Of a DNA stretch of 64,000 bases, positions 39,001-42,000 are shown one piece after another. The notes below the pieces were generated by a model. That model did not search any database. It had not been told where the DNA came from and saw only the letters and a list, made by a program, of their open reading frames with translations. Each line of letters begins with the position of its first letter. Position 1 is the stretch's first letter. Source of the DNA: Aradus depressus (taxonomy: Eukaryota; Arthropoda; Insecta; Hemiptera; Aradidae); assembly GCA_963662175.1 (NCBI GenBank), contig OY759215.1, positions 13,629,079 to 13,693,078 on the forward strand, read 5' to 3'. The position numbers and the translations under genes were made by a program.

Positions 39001-42000
39001 TAGTGACACCTGTACCTCTGTTTAGTATGTAAGTAGTTCACAAGTGGTGGCAATGCTAAAATTAACGTATATGTTTCACTACACATTCTTATATTGTGTA
39101 TTTTATGTTTTAACAACCTCCTCTTTGGAGATCCCATCACTAATCAGTCACTACACTAATCCACAAACGACTTATAGTGTTAATATTGTTGTCAGTGACT
39201 GCTGTATATAATTATTGTATCATTCTCTTTGTTTTGTTTTTTTCAGGCCCTGCTCTATCTAATATACCTGTTAGATCCTCTGGTTAAAGGAGACTACGTG
39301 ATAGCTTATTTCCACACGAACACCTCCAACGCCAACTACCCTTCGTTCACGTGGCTTCGTGAAGTCTATAACATACTTCCTTATAAGTAATCAATGTTTA
39401 AATATTATTCTAGACAAATATTAGTAAGTTTCAGTCTGCCGTCCTCGATCTATTTGACACACCGAATGTCCTGGTTGTTGTGGGCGAGATATATTTAATA
39501 GTTGTTGTCCACCCCACAACTTTATCTGACAGAGCCAGCTTTCAGTCACATTCGACCTGCCTTTAGTGCTAACTCAACAATTGGCAGCTAAAAGTACAGT
39601 AAATAATAGTATGTATATGCATATAAACTTATATAAAACAAATAATATATATTACTTTTTGTGTTGTATCTGGAGATTCTTAATTCATACATAATATATT
39701 ATTACAGCATCACTTCTCCAATTTGTTTTTTGCATTCTCAAAAAATATCCATTACAAACGTTTCTAGAAACATTCCCATCATCAGGATCTTCCTTTTGTA
39801 GAACATATTTATTGTATGTCGACTTCTATATTTATCAAAAGTTTTGACTAGGTGTTTAAATATAGAAGTCGACTCAATAAATATGTCATATAAAAGTAAG
39901 AATAGTTAACCTAAAGAACACAGGTATTATAGATACTGATAATGGGAGTGCTTCCCGAAATGTTTGTAATCGCTATTTTTTGAGAAGACAATGAATGAAT
40001 AAATAGTAGAAGTGATGCTGTCATGATATATTTTAGTTAGTTATTATGACTCATGTCCGGGCTTTAACTGCGTGGTCATATATTATATATAAAGTATAAT
40101 AAAATATTAATTAACAAACATTTGGAATGATATGGTATCAACGCTAAGATCAAAAAAATATCGACAGTCTAAAGGCCAAATAGTATAACCCTCAGAAAAA
40201 GCCAAACCAACTTTTTTTTTCATTTTATTCTATTGGTTACTCTAAAATTGATAATCCAAACTACAAAAAAAAATTTTCATAATACATATTAAGGTGAATA
40301 AAAATAAGCTTCTAGGTAATAACTGCATCCAAAATAAAAGAATAATTTTCTTTAGGCACAGTTCCTTTTTTCTGTAAAATTTATGATTTTATGATTATGC
40401 CACTTAGCCTTTACACCGTTTATTAATATTTACAATATATATTGTAATAATAAATAAAATAAGATAATTTTTAATATATTTTATTATTTGTTAAATGTAT
40501 ATGCATATATTCTTATTTATTGTAATTGTTTACCTGTCAATTGTAAAGTTGGCACTGAAGATGATCCAATGTGACTGAAAGCTGCTGCTAAATAAACTTA
40601 TTGGTGGACTACAACTATGCTATTTGTTTTATATTGAATACAACGAGCCATTAGTATATTTTTCTAAGACAGCGATGACCTGTTTTAAATGTTTTGGTCA
40701 ATAGGCTGTCCCAATCATCTAGTTTTGTTTGATATTGACCAAACTTGTGAGTGACCAAGTCGTTTCCGTTGTGACTCCGATATTCTTCCCATAATGAATC
40801 TCACTTCGTCCAATTTCAGATTATTCTCTATGTTATATATTTTGGTATCTCCTCTGGTTTATAACTTTTTAACAATAATTATGAGTTTTTTTTATTCGTT
40901 TCGTCATCCTCAATTGGGTTGAGTAACTAGGATATACGTGTTAACTACACCGAATATTCTATTGAATTATTAAATAATCTACATGTGGTATATTAGTTCA
41001 TTGCTGACAGAGGCCTTTAAAACCTCTTGGAGAAATAGTTCCTGACTTAATCCATCCCTTGACAAGTATTTTAGTCACTGAGTAAGGGGTATCCCAAGTA
41101 CAAAGAGAAATTTGTGGCAAGATAACAGAATTAAACCATCCGAACAAAATAAACCTATTAAAATTAATTGTTTTCTCTCTTATTTCAATTATAATACACA
41201 GTCGAATTAGTCGTATAATATTTATCTACATTACTTTAATGACATAATATTGAAAGAAAGAACACAAAAAAGACACAGATATTCTATACAATTTTCCACG
41301 TATTCTACAATGTTTGTTTAAAGAGGCAAACTGCGCCCTGAATATATTACACAGTTATCGAACCTTGATGGACTAGGATCATATTTAGATTAGGTAACAA
41401 TAAAATACCTCAACAAAAAAAGGAATATTTTGAATTCGATTTCAGTAGTCTCATCCATATCAAATATTTTTTATTGATGTTATTCAATGTAATAATTATG
41501 GCATTTTTTCTACAGATATAAGAAGAATCTTAAGGCATTTTATATCGTTCATCCCACATTATGGACTAAAGTAAGTGATTTTTATTTTTATTTTTAATGA
41601 TAACCTTTGCCAATGAAATACGTTTTAGTAAGTTTTTGATTTCGGTATATGTAATTCACTTTATGTTAAATTTATGAAATGTCTGTGCGATTGAGTAAAA
41701 GTAGAGGCAAAGCTGTAAAATTATGAAAAATTGTTTTTTTTTTCTTGTTTTTTTTTTCATATTTGTGTTTCGGTCTCTTGTTCCTCATATCTCCGAAACT
41801 ATTGTGTAAATTTCGACAAAATTTGGTATACTGTACTATGGTGTTAATCTCTATTGTGCCATCAACTTGCAAGCAAAACGCTCAGCTTGAAATGAGTCGT
41901 GAAGTCTTGACGATTTAGTTAATTCGTTTTACGCATAATTTGAAAGAAAAAAATTAAAAGTTCAAAACAATTCTTCTCAAATAAGTATCTAAGGAGCTTC

